Shown piece after piece: positions 12,781 to 24,714 of a DNA stretch of 64,000 bases (positions are counted from its first letter, which is position 1; every line of letters starts with the position of its first letter). The notes below the pieces were generated by a model, which was not told the DNA's origin, made no database searches, and was given only the letters and a program-made list of their open reading frames with translations. A program made the position numbers and the translations under genes. Origin of the DNA: Maratus speciosus (taxonomy: Eukaryota > Arthropoda > Arachnida > Araneae > Salticidae). The stretch lies in contig OZ010789.1 of the NCBI GenBank assembly GCA_963932465.1, positions 595,211,581 through 595,275,580 of the forward strand. Direction: 5' to 3'.

Positions 12781-14329
12781 TAAAATTTCATATTTTAATT
12801 TTCGTGGATGTCGCGAGTTAATTACAAGGTTCAATTTTCGTTTATTACTTTTTAATTAACATTTGAATTTTCACAATAAGAAATGGATTAATAATATAAA
12901 AAATGAATATTCATGATTTAAAAGAAGCTGTAAAATTACTTACAACAGACTTATCTCACTCTATACTCTCTTTTGTTTTATTTTTTATCACTTTTCAAAG
13001 CATTCTATTTATACTCCATGAAATACAAGCATGCATATCACTCTGATATCGGGAAAAGAAATTCCAGGTTTAGATACTTTACGAACGGTTCAACAATAAA
13101 CTCTATTATCGATTAATGAGTAATTGCGTTAACTTAATAAACTTTCCTAATGCTTTTTCCTTGTGCCGTTAGACACCATGCATTTGATTTCCATTCAAAA
13201 TTGTTTAAAAATTAAGATATAATAGATTTTATTTTAACTTTCTCACAAACTTTATAGTATTAATATTTATTGACCAGTTAAAACGGTATATAAATATATA
13301 TATAGTTTTCAATTAATTCTTTTCTACTTCTCATGAAGTTTTATGGACAAAAGTGGCACTCTTTTTTCGTGTTTGAGAAGTATTAGTTTCAAATTTAAAT
13401 GTATTTCTTTAGTTAAACCATTTCTTTGTTTACTTTTATAAAAAATATTTTACTACTGAATAAACGGGTATGTTATCCCCCATTAAATGAATATGAGCAG
13501 AAATCCTGAATTAAAGAAATATGTTACTGAAACAGCCCGAAGAATGGAAAATCCTCGGTTTTACAAGAAAATCCTATTAATTAGCAGAGCGAGTTGCAAA
13601 AGTCCTAAATATGCTTTCAAATGCTTCTGTTTCGTACTTTTACGCAACTATTACACTAAACGCTTGTATTTATCTAACCTTCATTGCAAAAGACTGAAAT
13701 GAGAAATCAGTTTGCACATATTTACGCTTGACAATTACTTCGCTATTTTTGTCTGTTAGCTCTAGTTGCAGGGTAAAGTTTGGTATTTCTAGACAGTTGG
13801 AAGTGGCTACGATCTAAAGTTAGCTTGTTTTGTGACGTATTTTGCGTTCTTTTATGTGTAATATATGAGTGATATTATGCAGGGAAATTTTATGACCATT
13901 TGTAAAAGTTAGCTAAGAAAATGTATTTAACAATTTTACGATTCTTAAAAAATAAAATAAAATTAAATTAAAATAAATAAAATTAAAATTATAAACTAAA
14001 CGTGTTCAGAAAAAGGTAAACAGTCTATTACAGTTCAAACTCTATGGCATTCAAATAATAGAAGCTAAAGAAAACTTATAGCGTTAGTATCCGCAGTAAA
14101 AACAAGTAGACTGATATATGATAATTGACATGTTCAACGTCATACACTAAGATCACATCGTTGTTGACTATGCTGGAAGAACCTAAATGCTCAAAAACGG
14201 AATCGTAAGTACAATAAATAGGGCTCACTGAAATTCTGATTTAGCTGCATAAACATGCAGCTATAGCTCAAGCTTTAAAAATAGTGTATGGCTTGCTGGC
14301 AGTTATGAACATCACCTCAGAATTCCTTA

Positions 14330-14985
14330 TGCCTCAACGACGACACAGGCGCCATATGAGAAAGTTAAGTTGTTTTGAATGGGGACGATTGACCTTCCTT
14401 AGTGAATGGGATTTTTTTGTATCCTGCAAAAGGCACTCTGTATGTAGAATGTGTGATACGAGTGTGGAAGCCTTGAGCTCCAGAGTACCGAACAAGTCGG
14501 AAATCCGGCATACACGACGAAATGTTGCATCAACATAGTATGATACGCACCTGATCCGCACGTGTTCCGTTTCATAATCACAGTTGGAAGAACGTTGGGG
14601 CATTCCTACAGGCGTGTCAATGTGTGCTCAAACAATTCCTTGATGTCTTTTACACGGTGGACTGGGTTGAATAGATCCTTTGTACATGATTCCCCTTAAG
14701 CAAAATTATCGGTGTATGCGGCTAGAATGCGAGATTCGTCGCACAATAATTGCTGTGGTGACTGAAAACAAGTAGTCTTTTCCGATGGATGTGGCTTTAA
14801 TTTGAGATAAATTGTTGGCCGCATCTACCATAGACAAAATAGTGGAGATGAATGCCTTCCGGAGTTATATCAAAAGACGAACTGGACACACACTAAGCAT
14901 AATAGTTTGCGATGTTATTGAGTATCGTGGACGGTTTGAGCTGTTCAAATATCAACGGCGGCAACCGGTACATCAAATAAGGTCC
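14330..14985 (+). pseudogene. Tc1-like transposase relic
   Basis: The frame from 14330 begins MPQRRHRRHMRKLSCFEWGR, like the N-terminus of arthropod Tc1 transposases (MPRRR…LSxFERGR), which carries the DNA-binding helix-turn-helix. About 450 bp further, translation gives VFSDGCGFNLR, a mutated version of the conserved VFSDESRFNL block holding the first catalytic Asp. Near 14875-14935, RRTGHTLSIIVCDVIEYRGR corresponds to the family's RHTGPTxxVMVWGxIxYxxR block. Frames change between blocks and stops intervene, so it is dead. The C-terminal half with the last two catalytic acids is missing where the hAT-like MITE begins. No terminal repeats were found. Confidence 0.6.
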
Positions 14986-15101
14986 CTTGTTTTCGCCTTA
15001 ATTAATATATTATTAAATAAGGCAAATTTTGCAATTTCAAGAAAAGTATGCCAATCAAGAAATCTGAAATTTAAAAAAAAAGTAGCCCACTGGCAACACT
15101 G
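14983..15101. mobile_element. hAT-like MITE, truncated copy
   Basis: This is the right two-thirds of the same element as at 29780-29968. It shares GTTTTCGCCTTAATTAATAT, ATTAAATAAGGCA, GCCAATCAAG and the terminus GTAGCCCACTGGCAACACTG. The left end CAGTGTTGCC is missing; the sequence instead runs straight out of the Tc1 relic. A 146-codon ORF across the junction mixes the two elements and is not a gene. Confidence 0.7.
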
Positions 15102-17228
15102 GCCGTCTCAAAACTTGAATTTTAACAATTCTTGTAATTTTACATACAAACGCGTAATTATGACAGCCGAATATCATTTCTGTGTATCATTTCTTTTTAA
15201 TGGAAAATACTTGTTGTGTTACAAAATACCAAGTACCTCATTTAAGTACTGATAAAAAATTGAGATCTCTGTACATTTTGACTTTTCTATGAACTTTTAT
15301 TCCAAAGCCTGGGTGGTCCCCCAAACAGCTGTGCTAATTGTTATCTAAGAATAATTGAAAAGTACGCATCGAAGTGATCTGTAATTTTGAGTACACATAG
15401 TTAATTGCTTCTGAAAATCATTATCTGTTAAAAATATATATAAGATTGAAATTTAGAAAAATTAAAAAAACATATTTTGTAACAAAAAATTATTAAAGTA
15501 TTAATTTTTTTAAATATACGGAATATCCATAATTGTCCTTAGGGTTTTTGATACTACCATCACTTTAAGAACTAGCTTGAAAAAATAATTATTGGACGAT
15601 ATGTGAATGGATGTAAAATGTAACTGAATATTTTGTGATTAACTCTTTACATACTTATTATTTCTACAATAGTCTTCAAACTGACTGTCTGAAGTAAATA
15701 TTTAGTTTAGAATCGAAATATGAATGGAAATTTCTTTATGAGATTATAATGTTATCAATAATAATCAAAATTATGATGTTTATTTCATAATTATCATCAT
15801 TAATATAGAAAGAAACACTAAGCTTCTACTTTTGACAGAAATTTAAAGAATATCGAATCTCAGGTGAGTTACTATTTTAATTCATATCACCGTCTATTTG
15901 ACGACAAAAAAATTATGGATAAACCATTTTTTTCTCATCCATAAGTATACATTTCAGCAACACAATGAGGAAGTCAAAGATAAGTGAAAGCATTTTGTAC
16001 GATTTCGACCTGTAAGAATAAACTAAAATGATTTTAAAGATTTCACAGAGTTTTTAAGGTTTTCTGTAAATATTCCTATATAGTCGTCTATAAATACCTG
16101 CTAATGTTCAACTTGGCTACGCAGAATATCTAATGCTATCACACCAGTTTTAGCAAGGAATGGTAAATTTCACGCCTAATAGAACATAATACGTGGAACT
16201 GAATGGTATTTTGAAATTTTTAGAATTAAAGTTAATTATTTGAAAAACCTAAAGCATATTTTAATCTAATTTATTGTTAGCATATACAGTAAATTACCGA
16301 CAATAAGCCCCCTCTCCTTTAAATGACTGAAAAATCTAATGATTTTAACGGCTGTTATAACTGGAATTTTTGTAAAAATGATAAGAAAATTGGAAAGACG
16401 TATATTTGGAGTTTGGGAAATTTCACGGCATTTATACAATTTTCAAAATAAAATGAGATCAAATTAAAACTTTTTGCTTTTAAAATGCCATTCCATAGAA
16501 GCTAAGCAGTTTCTATTAATAAAAATAATAAATTAATAAAGTAAATTTACATAAAATAATTTATTTATATATGAAAGATATATGATTTTTTTTAACTTAA
16601 ACTCAATATAAATATCTATTAAATCTTAGTGCATAAAAATTTAGGAAAACATTAATAGTGTAATATACAGAACATATGTCATTCTGATACAATGATATGT
16701 AAAGAGTTTAGATAAAAATAATTTGCATAAACTATATTCATTGAGAATATATGGAAACAAAAATCTTAAGAAATTTCCTGGGAAAACAGAATGATTGAAA
16801 ACGACAGAAAATAAAACTGGAAGAAGAGGGCTTATAAATCGCAATTTTTCAAAAAAGGAAATATTCACATGTATGAGGGCTTATATTCGGAGGGAGATTA
16901 CTTTCAATACTTTACGCTAGTTATTATACTATATATAGTATATTATACTATATAGTACAATTCAGCACGAATTTATATCTGTACTAAATTTATCTCCGCT
17001 CCCAGCTATTTCCAATGTATCAAACAATACATGATCATAAAAAAATATGGATATTACATCTTATATTCTTTGACATATTTTAGGTAGCTTTCATTACAAA
17101 AAGCTACCTATTGCAGCCGTTCGGAGGAAAGCGAATTCAAAAAAATTTGGTATATTTTCATCGATCATGACCCCCAGACCCCGAAACCACCCTCCGTTCA
17201 AAATTGATATATATATACATATATATAA
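15102..17228. other. AT-rich stretch without a recognisable gene
   Basis: No coding region was identified. The motif ATAAGCCC occurs at 16306 (+) and in reverse at about 16829 and 16878, and may mark a decayed MITE. At 17082-17112 there is a small hairpin (TAGGTAGCTT…AAAGCTACCTA). A (TA)n stretch at 17205-17228 abuts the mariner element. Confidence 0.55.
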
Positions 17229-18562
17229 GGGTCATTCATAATTCCCTCCGGGGTTTCGAAACGTTATAGTAAAAAAACGAAGACGAATATGAAAAAAAGA
17301 AACATATGAAATTATTCCGAAACTATTCAAGTTTTAATTTAATTAGTTTCCGGTAGATGGCAGTAACATCTGTATTGAAATCAGTTGTAGTAAAGAAAAA
17401 TGACGTTTACAGGCGAAGAGAAAGCTTTTTGTGTGTTGGAGTTTGCAAAATCTGAATCAGTGGTGTCAGTTCAACGGGCCTTTCATAATAAATATCGAAA
17501 ACAGGGACCAACTGACAAAACAATTCATGTGTGGTACCGGAAATTTAAAGAAACGGGATACCTATGTGACAGGAAACGAAGTGGTCGGCCTGGTCCATCT
17601 GCGGACACCGTAGATCGTGTACGGGAAACGTTTTTGGAGCCCGACGAAATCAACCGCTAGCGGAAGCCGAGAATTGGGGATCTCTCAACCAACAGTGTGG
17701 CGAATTCTGCGAAAACGTCTTTGTCTGAAGCCGTACAGATTGGGACTGGTGCAAGCGTTGACTCCAGCAGATTGCATTTCTCGTTTCACGTTTTGCATTG
17801 ATGTCCATGAACGTGAAACACTAATGTCGAAATTGACTTTTAGTGATGAAAGCACATTTCACATGTGTGGCACTATCAACCGCCACAACGTACGCATTTG
17901 GGGCACTGGAAATCCCCATTCTGTAGTGGAACACTATCGGGATTCCCCAAAAGTTAACGTGTTTTGCGCTATGTCCTACTCACGTGTTTATGGGCCATTC
18001 TTTTCTACAGAGAAGACCATTACCGTTGTAGTGTACCTGGATATGTTGCAGCTGCGGCTAATGCCGCAGTTAGAGGAACATGAGGATGATTTCGTATTTC
18101 AACAAGATGGTGCTCCTCCCCATTTTTTGTGTGATGTGCGTGAATACCTGAACACACACTTACCTCATCGATGGATTGGACGAGCTTCTGAAGATGACGT
18201 ACCTCTTCTAAAGTGACCTCCACGGTCACCGGATTTAACACCGTGTGACTTTTTCTTGTGGGGGTATGTGAAAGACCAGGTTTTTGTACAACCTATGCCA
18301 CGTGATTTAGCTGACCTGCGTGAAAGGATAACACGTGCTATCAATAACATAGACAGTACCATGTTGAGTAGAGTATGGCAGGAACTGGACTATCGCATTG
18401 ATGTATGCCGTGTGACCGAGGGTTCACACATAGAACACCTGTAATGTATGTAAGTAAAACTTGAATAGTTTCGGAATAATTTCATATGTTTCTTTTTTTC
18501 ATATTCGTCTTCGTTTTTTTACTATAACGTTTCAAAACCCCGGAGGGAATTATGAAGTATAT

Positions 18563-18564
<2 letters not shown>
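17229..18564 (+). mobile_element. mariner-type DNA transposon with long terminal inverted repeats
   Basis: Positions 17235-17336 and 18455-18556 form an inverted repeat of about 102 bp with a single mismatch that I could find (C versus T in GGGTTTCG / GGGTTTTG). The core end is TTCATAATTCCCTCCGG. The outermost 6-8 bases differ between the two sides (GGGTCA on the left, GGATATAC as reverse complement on the right), and both flanks are (TA)n, consistent with TA targeting. The arms enclose a transposase reading frame starting 64 bp inside the left arm. The near-identical arms suggest a fairly recent insertion, although the encoded enzyme is broken. Confidence 0.85.
17400..18444 (+). pseudogene. 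mariner-family transposase, broken by one frameshift and one stop
   Basis: The N-terminal part (17400 to about 17636) encodes a helix-turn-helix region of the DUF4817 type (VWYRKFKETG, then RSGRPGPS). After the run TTTTT near 17633-17640 the reading frame shifts by one and continues with SRELGISQPTVWRILRKRL. The catalytic blocks follow: FSDESTF (first Asp), FQQDGAPPH (second Asp) and SPDLTPCDFFLWG (third Asp). Counting across the stop codon, 41 residues separate the second and third Asp. A TGA at 18214-18216 stands where this family has a conserved Trp (WPPRSPD), so a single TGG to TGA change is likely. The frame then runs to HIEHL and a stop at 18444. Full length would be about 347 residues. 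Cut-and-paste transposition in the nucleus is the known family role; this copy cannot make the enzyme. Confidence 0.88.
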
Positions 18565-18597
<33 letters not shown>

Positions 18598-18599
18598 TC

Positions 18600-20390
18600 T
18601 GACCTATGTCACACTGTAACTCTCGTATTTATGAACCGATTTGGATGTAATTCGGTGTGTACATAGTACATACCAATGTCTCGACCGAGTTCGTTGGCCA
18701 GCTTCATCCGCCATTTTGTTTCAAAATGGCGGACATTTAAAATTTTTAAAAAAATTTAAAATTTGAAATGTGGTACCAAAAAATTGAAAATGGAAAACTA
18801 TTTTTTTCTTATGTATTTGACCTTTATACAAAGACTCCGGAGCAGTTTTTTGTTTCGTCTATATCTTAAAAAATGGCTGAGTTATAGCATTTTGAATTTC
18901 TAGCGTGGCTGACATTTTGAAACGTCCTGAATTTTGTCACGCGATAAAAGGCGTATTTATGAACCGATTTGGATGTAACTTCGTTTATACATAGTACATA
19001 CCAATGTCTCTACCAAGTTCGTTGACCAGCTTCATCCGTCATCTTGTTTAAAAATGGCGGCCATTTAAATTTTTAAGAAAAATTGAAATTTGAAATGTGG
19101 TACCAAAAAATTGAAAATTGAAAAAATATTTTTTTCTTATGTGTTTAACCTTGATAAAAAGATTCGGGAGCAGTTTTTGTTTCGTCTATATCTTAAAAAA
19201 TGGCTGAGTTATAGCATTTTTATTTCTAGCGTGGCTGACATTTTGAAACGTCCTGATATTTGTCACGTGATAACAGACATATTTTTGAACCGATTTGGAT
19301 GTACCTTGGTGTGTACATAATACATACAAATATCTCGACCGAGTTCGTTGGCCAGCTTCATCCGCCATCTTGTTTCAAAATGGCGGCCATTTAAAAAAAA
19401 TTAAAAAATTTAAAATTTAAAATGAGATACCAAAAAATTGGAGAATGAAAAAGATTTTTTTTTCTATATGTTTGACCTTAATACAAAGATTCCGGAACAG
19501 GTTTTGTTTCGTCTATACCTAAAAAAATGGCTGAGTTATAGCATTTTGAATTTCTATTGTGGCTGACATTTTGAAATGACCTGATTTTTGTCACGCGATA
19601 ACAGGCGTATTTATGAACCGATTTGGATGTAACTTGGTCTGTACATAGTACATACCAATGTCTCGACCGAGTTCGTTGGCCAGCTTCATTCTCCCTCTTG
19701 TTTCAAAAGGGTTGCCATTTTTAAAAAAATGTAATTTAAAATTTAAAATGTGGTATTAAAAAATTGGAAAATAAAAAAGATTTTTTTTTATGTGTTTGGC
19801 CTTGATACAAAGATTCTGGAGCAGTTTTTGTTTGTGAAAATGTGTTCTTTTGTTTATATCTTAAAAAATGGTTGAATTATAGCACTTTGAATTTCTACCA
19901 TGGCTAACACTTTGAAACGATCTTGTATTTGTCACGGGATAACACACGTATTCGCCTTTTTCGATGGAAGCAGGCATGTGGATAGTATACATCAATATCT
20001 CGACCAAGTTCGCTGGCCAGCTTCATCAGCCATCTTGTTTCAAAATGGCGGCCATTAAATTAAAAAAAAATTATATTTAAAGTGAGGAGCAAAAAAATTA
20101 GAAATTGAAAAAGGTTTCTTTCTTAAGTATTTGACCTTGATATAAGGATTCAGGAGCATTTTTTGTTTGACTTTATCTTAAAAAATGGCTCAGATATAGC
20201 AGTTTCAATTTCTAATGTGGGTGACATTTTGAAAAATCTGATTTTTTGCCTGCGACAGCACTCGTATATATCAACCGATTCCGATGTGAGTGAGCATGTG
20301 CACAGCAATTACTAAGGTCTCGACCAAGTTCATTGGTTAGCCTCATCCACCATGTTGTCTTAAAATGGCATGCACTTTAAGAAATCGCCG
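18600..20390 (+). repeat. Tandem repeat array, about 328-bp unit, 5-6 copies
   Basis: The marker GAACCGATTTGGATG recurs at about 18633, 18961, 19287 and 19615, and in decayed form near 19953 and 20272. Spacings are 328, 326 and 328, then roughly 338 and 320. Each unit has the same order: TGTACATAGTACATACCA, CGAGTTCGTTGGCCAGCTTC, ATCTTGTTTCAAAATGGCGG, a poly-purine stretch, AAAAAATGGCTGAGTTATAGC and TGACATTTTGAAACG. Identity falls from left to right. ORFs inside are incidental because the unit is not preserved in frame. The array starts about 35 bp after the mariner element, with only a (TA)n run between them. Confidence 0.92.
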
Positions 20391-21421
20391 AATTTGGCAG
20401 CCAAATATAAGTTACTTTAAATAAAAGCAGCTTGCATAAAGCTGACTAATTTCGCGAAATTCTCATTCATAATGATTTAGTATTGATAAAAATTAGTATT
20501 GAATCTCCTATATTCGGTTTCCACTAAATTGAGCTTCGTGTGTTTCCATAATATAAGTTGGCTTTTTTAAAATAAGGAATATGAAAGCTACCTCTTCCTC
20601 CCGGCACTGGCCGGAAGGACTTTTTTTTTAAGACTTCGATGCTGTGATTTTTTATTTAATATTAACTTTAATATTTTTGAGAATCATCTAATTAATACTT
20701 TTACTTTTTTAGACAATAAAATATTTTCATTATCTATGCAAAAAAAAAAAAAAAAATAAAAAAAAAAAAATAAATAAATAAATAAATAAATAAAATAAAT
20801 AAATAAAATCAAAATTTTCAGTTGTCAAAACTGTTAAGCATTTAATCACGCAATCGGTATACAATCTTTAACAGTAAACTTCCTTGTGTTCTGAAATATA
20901 CATTATCTCTATTGTATTTAGTTTAATAATGATATTAGTTATTACAAACTCAGTTCATTTTATTTATTTTTATGCCAATATCCATTTTGTTATGGCTACA
21001 ATTCACGTTTATTTCGATTTTTTTTAGAGTAAGTACAGAAATCTGTAAATAAATGTATTGAAGAGTATAATCGATTCTATATGAAATACTTTCTAGATTA
21101 AAAATTCATACAGTTAATTCTAGATAGTTTTATTTAGTTAAAGAAATAGTTTTCATCGAGTGTCATTCAAAGTTTTTGAAAAGAACTCGGAACAAGTTTT
21201 GAAACAGAAAATTAATTAAATATCTAATGGCAGATTTCTCTATGGCGGAGTTCCTCGTTTTTGATTAAAGAATAAGCCGTTTTCAGCTACAAAATAAATA
21301 TATTGGGAGAAACCATACATACATTAAGCATGTAATACAATATTTGTAAAAATATACTGTCTACGATATTTAAAATGTAAATGCTATTTTAGAAGTTATA
21401 ATTACAGATTACTCTTCTTGG
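20391..21421. other. AT-rich stretch with (A)n/(AAAT)n low-complexity tract
   Basis: At about 20739-20809 there is a long run of A that turns into (AAAT)n/(AAATA)n. The sequence ATGAAAGCTACCT at 20581-20593 is the inverse of AGGTAGCTTTCAT at 17083. No gene was found. Confidence 0.6.
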
Positions 21422-21687
21422 TACACTGTGAAAAATAATAATGCCAGTTTTCCGGTAGGAATCGGAAAAATAGTTGCCCTTATCGTACCGGAATAATTTC
21501 CAACCCAGCTCGGAATAAAATCCGTAAAATCGGAATAAAATCCGTAAAATACCGTTTTACTGACTATCTCTTTATTTTTATGGATTTTATTCCGAGCTAG
21601 GTCGGAAATTATTCCGGTACGATAAGGGCAACTACTTTTCCGATTCCTACCGGAAAACTGGCACTTTTTTTTTTTTTTTTCAGTGTA
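21422..21687. mobile_element. Foldback MITE, 266 bp, near-perfect arms
   Basis: Arms of about 100 bp are nearly identical: left from TACACTGTGAAAAA, right ending TTTTTCAGTGTA. Both contain GCCAGTTTTCCGGTAGGAAT and CCTTATCGTACCGGAATAAT. The centre carries a direct duplication of CGGAATAAAATCCGTAAAAT (about 21511-21550). The right arm has gained a longer poly(T) run at 21664-21680. Ends start and finish with TA. The minus-strand 105-codon ORF is a by-product of the hairpin. Confidence 0.88.
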
Positions 21688-22753
21688 TGAAAACAAAGCA
21701 TTAATTTTCAAGCCGAATTTTATCATAAGCGTTGTATGTTATATTACTTCTGAATTCTTGTAATGAAAAAAATATAATATTCCATTTAATATAAAAAAAG
21801 TAAGATATGAAACATTATGGAGAAAAAATGCAATTAGAAATAATATTATAATTCGCCCTGAAATAAAATATTTGAACCTCTGTTCAACATATCGTTTTAT
21901 CGTGTTTCGTTCTTTGCCATTATTGTATCTCTTGAAATATACTGTAAATTAATTGAAAATTTAGTAATTTTCATTATAGTTTCTGCAGAAATTTGCAATA
22001 CATTCATTTTTATAATTCATCTTTCTCTTTCTTTTTTTTTTTTTTTTTTTTTTTTTTTGCTTTATTAAAAAAATTATATAGTTTTTTCCTTGTATATTAT
22101 CAGGTTCTGCGGTTTGTGTTAATTAATAATGAGAACTCCTTTTCAGAGCAAATTGCTATTTTTACATACAAATCTTCATAACTATTCTATTTTAAATTAA
22201 TTACAAAAATGTTATCTGATTTTACAAATAAGTGATTATGTATATGTGATGTATACGTATATTTGATGCAAACTGCTTCCAAAAAAAGTTTAGGTTTTAT
22301 TCGTTACGATGATGTTAAGAGTATGAAATTGTCAAAGTTGTAAAATTTACCGATTATTTTTATTAAAACCATATTATAATGCTTTAACCATTCTTTAACT
22401 TTGATTATATATTATATAAGAGAAGCGCACAAAACCGAAATCTTATTTTGGAAAAAATATATATGAAATATTAAATAAATATGCATTATATATGTAGGAA
22501 TCGTTTAGACATGTTCGATATGTACCTGCAGGATGCTTCTAGCGATTTCCAAGGTTTATGTGGATTTTAAGGGTTTTTGGTGATTTCCGTTAAGATTCCC
22601 TTTATAAAATCCAACAACTAGACAAGCATTTTGTGTGTTAATCAAATATTCAAACATATGCAACTTTAAACAAAGTTATTCTTTAAAATATTTTTAAAGG
22701 AAAAAACGACAAGTTAAATTGAAATTAACTCTGTTATTAAAAAATAACTACGT
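21688..22753. other. AT-rich stretch with poly(T)
   Basis: There is a poly(T) run at 22031-22058. Otherwise only AT-rich sequence without recognisable gene, terminal repeat or RNA structure is present. Confidence 0.6.
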
Positions 22754-23702
22754 ATCCCAACAAAAAGTTTTCGGGCGAAAAAAAAAGCGCCAAGTTCTCC
22801 TTAATGTTTAGGCCAGAAAAAGTAGTGATATCTGAAGTTCGCACAAGTAAAAAGCCAAACATCCCAAATCTTTCATTGAAAATGGCTTCCTGCGACTTGG
22901 CCGTTAATGCCTTCTACAGCATTTCAAAATTAATGATTGGCAATTACGCATTTATGAATTATTTAAATATTAAAAGTAATATTAGAATGCAAAGAGGCAA
23001 ATTCACATAAAGACATTATAAGTAAAAGATTTCTGATAACTACCATTCAGTTTCAACAAACATTAGTTTTGATTACAGATCATTTACTCCACTTGTGGTT
23101 TAATTGCCATTTTCTACGGTCTAAAGCTAAAGTCATTAACGTAAAACCCAAGAAATAAAACAAAATTTACTTACTTCAAATCTCACAATATGTTACATTA
23201 TATATTATTGTATAATATTGAAATCTTGTGTATTGACGAAAGAGATTTTTTTCGTTTGAACATTTATTGCAGTTTGTTTGCATACATTAAGAGGTATTCG
23301 ATTTATAAACTGTTAAAAGCTGATACTAATTATGTTTTAGGAATTAGGGATATTATCTCCTGAATACAAGTATTTTGTTATTTTTAACTTCTAAGCATTT
23401 AAATAGACTGAAGTTGTTTAAATGCTTTTTTCAAATGTGTATTTTATTTCTGTACTCTGTGCCAGAAAATGCCTAAAATAATCAAAAAATGTAGTTGACA
23501 TATAGCTCATTTGTACATATTTTAAAATTTGAAAAACTCTCTTGAAGGCATTAACGGCCAAGTCGCAGGAAGCCATTTTCAATGAAAGATTTGGGATGTT
23601 TGGCTTTTAACTTGTGCGAACTTCAGATATCACTACTTTTTCTGGCCTAAACATTAAGGAGAACTTGGCGCTTTTTTTCCCCCGAAAACTTTTTGTTGGG
23701 AG
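22754..23702. mobile_element. Foldback element FB1, copy in left arm
   Basis: About 150-170 bp at 22754-22920 (from ATCCCAACAAAAAGTTTTCGG) recurs inverted at 23545-23702. Both arms contain AACTTGGCG, GCCAGAAAAAGTAGTGATAT and TTTCATTGAAAATGGCTTCC. The interior has no ORF of note. Its outer end coincides with the outer boundary of the large inverted duplication. Confidence 0.85.
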
Positions 23703-24525
23703 ATCACTACTTTTTGTATGTTTTTTCAAGATTTTTATTCTAAACTATATTAATATGAAAAAACTTAAATTTCGGTACTTTTATGTTAACCGGGAGCAAA
23801 TCTCCTCATTAGCCTTTTGTTTTTTCGCCAATAGCAGTTTTCATTTTTCACATGTGTAAATTAGAAACAATGCTTTGATTTTCAAATAAAATATTTTGGT
23901 TTATGTTATTATTTCTTATTTATTTATTTAATTATTTCTATGTTAAATATTCTATTAAATAAAATGAGGGAAATGCATCTATTTTAAATGAGATGACTGA
24001 AAAGTATATATCCTTAAATGAAATGAATGCAATATGAACAATGGAGTTGGGAACAGTATTTGGCGATTTGCCACTTTCGCCCGGCTAACATAAACATACC
24101 TAAATTTATTTTATTGAGCTTTACAAATTTATACTTTATTTCTTTTTATATTAAAGTATTAGCCGCCTCTAGCAAGCAGTATTTACCGTATTAATTCCAT
24201 GTTAAACGTTGCATCATTTTACTGTTATTCATAATTTAATTTACTTGCCCATTCATTCGCAAAGTCGGAAGCTTTTGATAGAGAAATCAAGAACTCTTTA
24301 CGATCATGGAAGCTCATCATATATTTCGTGTTGTTATGTATTTCATCTTTCGTGACAAATATCTCTTAACTCACTATTATGCATGTTTCTTTAGCAGTTA
24401 CGATTCGTTCTCTAATGCGGAAATTTTTAATCTTATTAAGTAATCTTTTTAATTGGGCTCACTGCCAATTGTTGTATTTTAACTGATACGACTGGGTACA
24501 AGTCAAATGGTTCTTATGAAATCCT

Positions 24526-24714
24526 TTGACAATATCTGCATTTGCATTAAACCATATTGATGCTAATATCTTTTTGTTTCATGTTAACCTTTTCAATAGA
24601 CTCGATTACGGAAGAATAGAAGGTCTACCGGCTCACTGCCATAATCCATTTGAAAATCTATCATTCCTCTCATCTGATCGTGTTGAAGAATTAGTCAATG
24701 TGCCATGGTTTTAA
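24526..24714 (+). CDS. Small unidentified ORF, conserved in both duplicate arms
   Basis: This 62-codon frame runs from MTISAFALNHIDANIFLFHV to VEELVNVPWF. The same frame stays open in the inverted copy (52180-52368, minus strand) with five amino-acid differences (for example NRLDYG/NRPDYG and HCHNPF/HCHDPF). I recognise no domain. Upstream codons run into a stop just before the Met, so it may be the C-terminal remnant of a longer transposon protein or a chance frame. No promoter or splice signal was recognised. Confidence 0.25.
   Translation: MTISAFALNHIDANIFLFHVNLFNRLDYGRIEGLPAHCHNPFENLSFLSSDRVEELVNVPWF

Larger units (their letters stand above)
10045..14283. other. AT-rich stretch with microsatellites, no recognisable gene
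   Basis: Besides the simple repeats listed separately, no coding region, terminal repeat or RNA gene was identified. Short less AT-rich pieces occur near 10960-11060 and 11310-11380 but do not extend into an ORF. Confidence 0.6.

Noticed and set aside
14812..15252. 146-codon ORF
   Set aside because: It crosses the junction of a dead Tc1 gene and a truncated MITE; the conserved Tc1 residues in it are decayed and the rest is non-coding repeat.
21409..21726. 105-codon minus-strand ORF
   Set aside because: It lies wholly across a foldback MITE and reflects the hairpin sequence.
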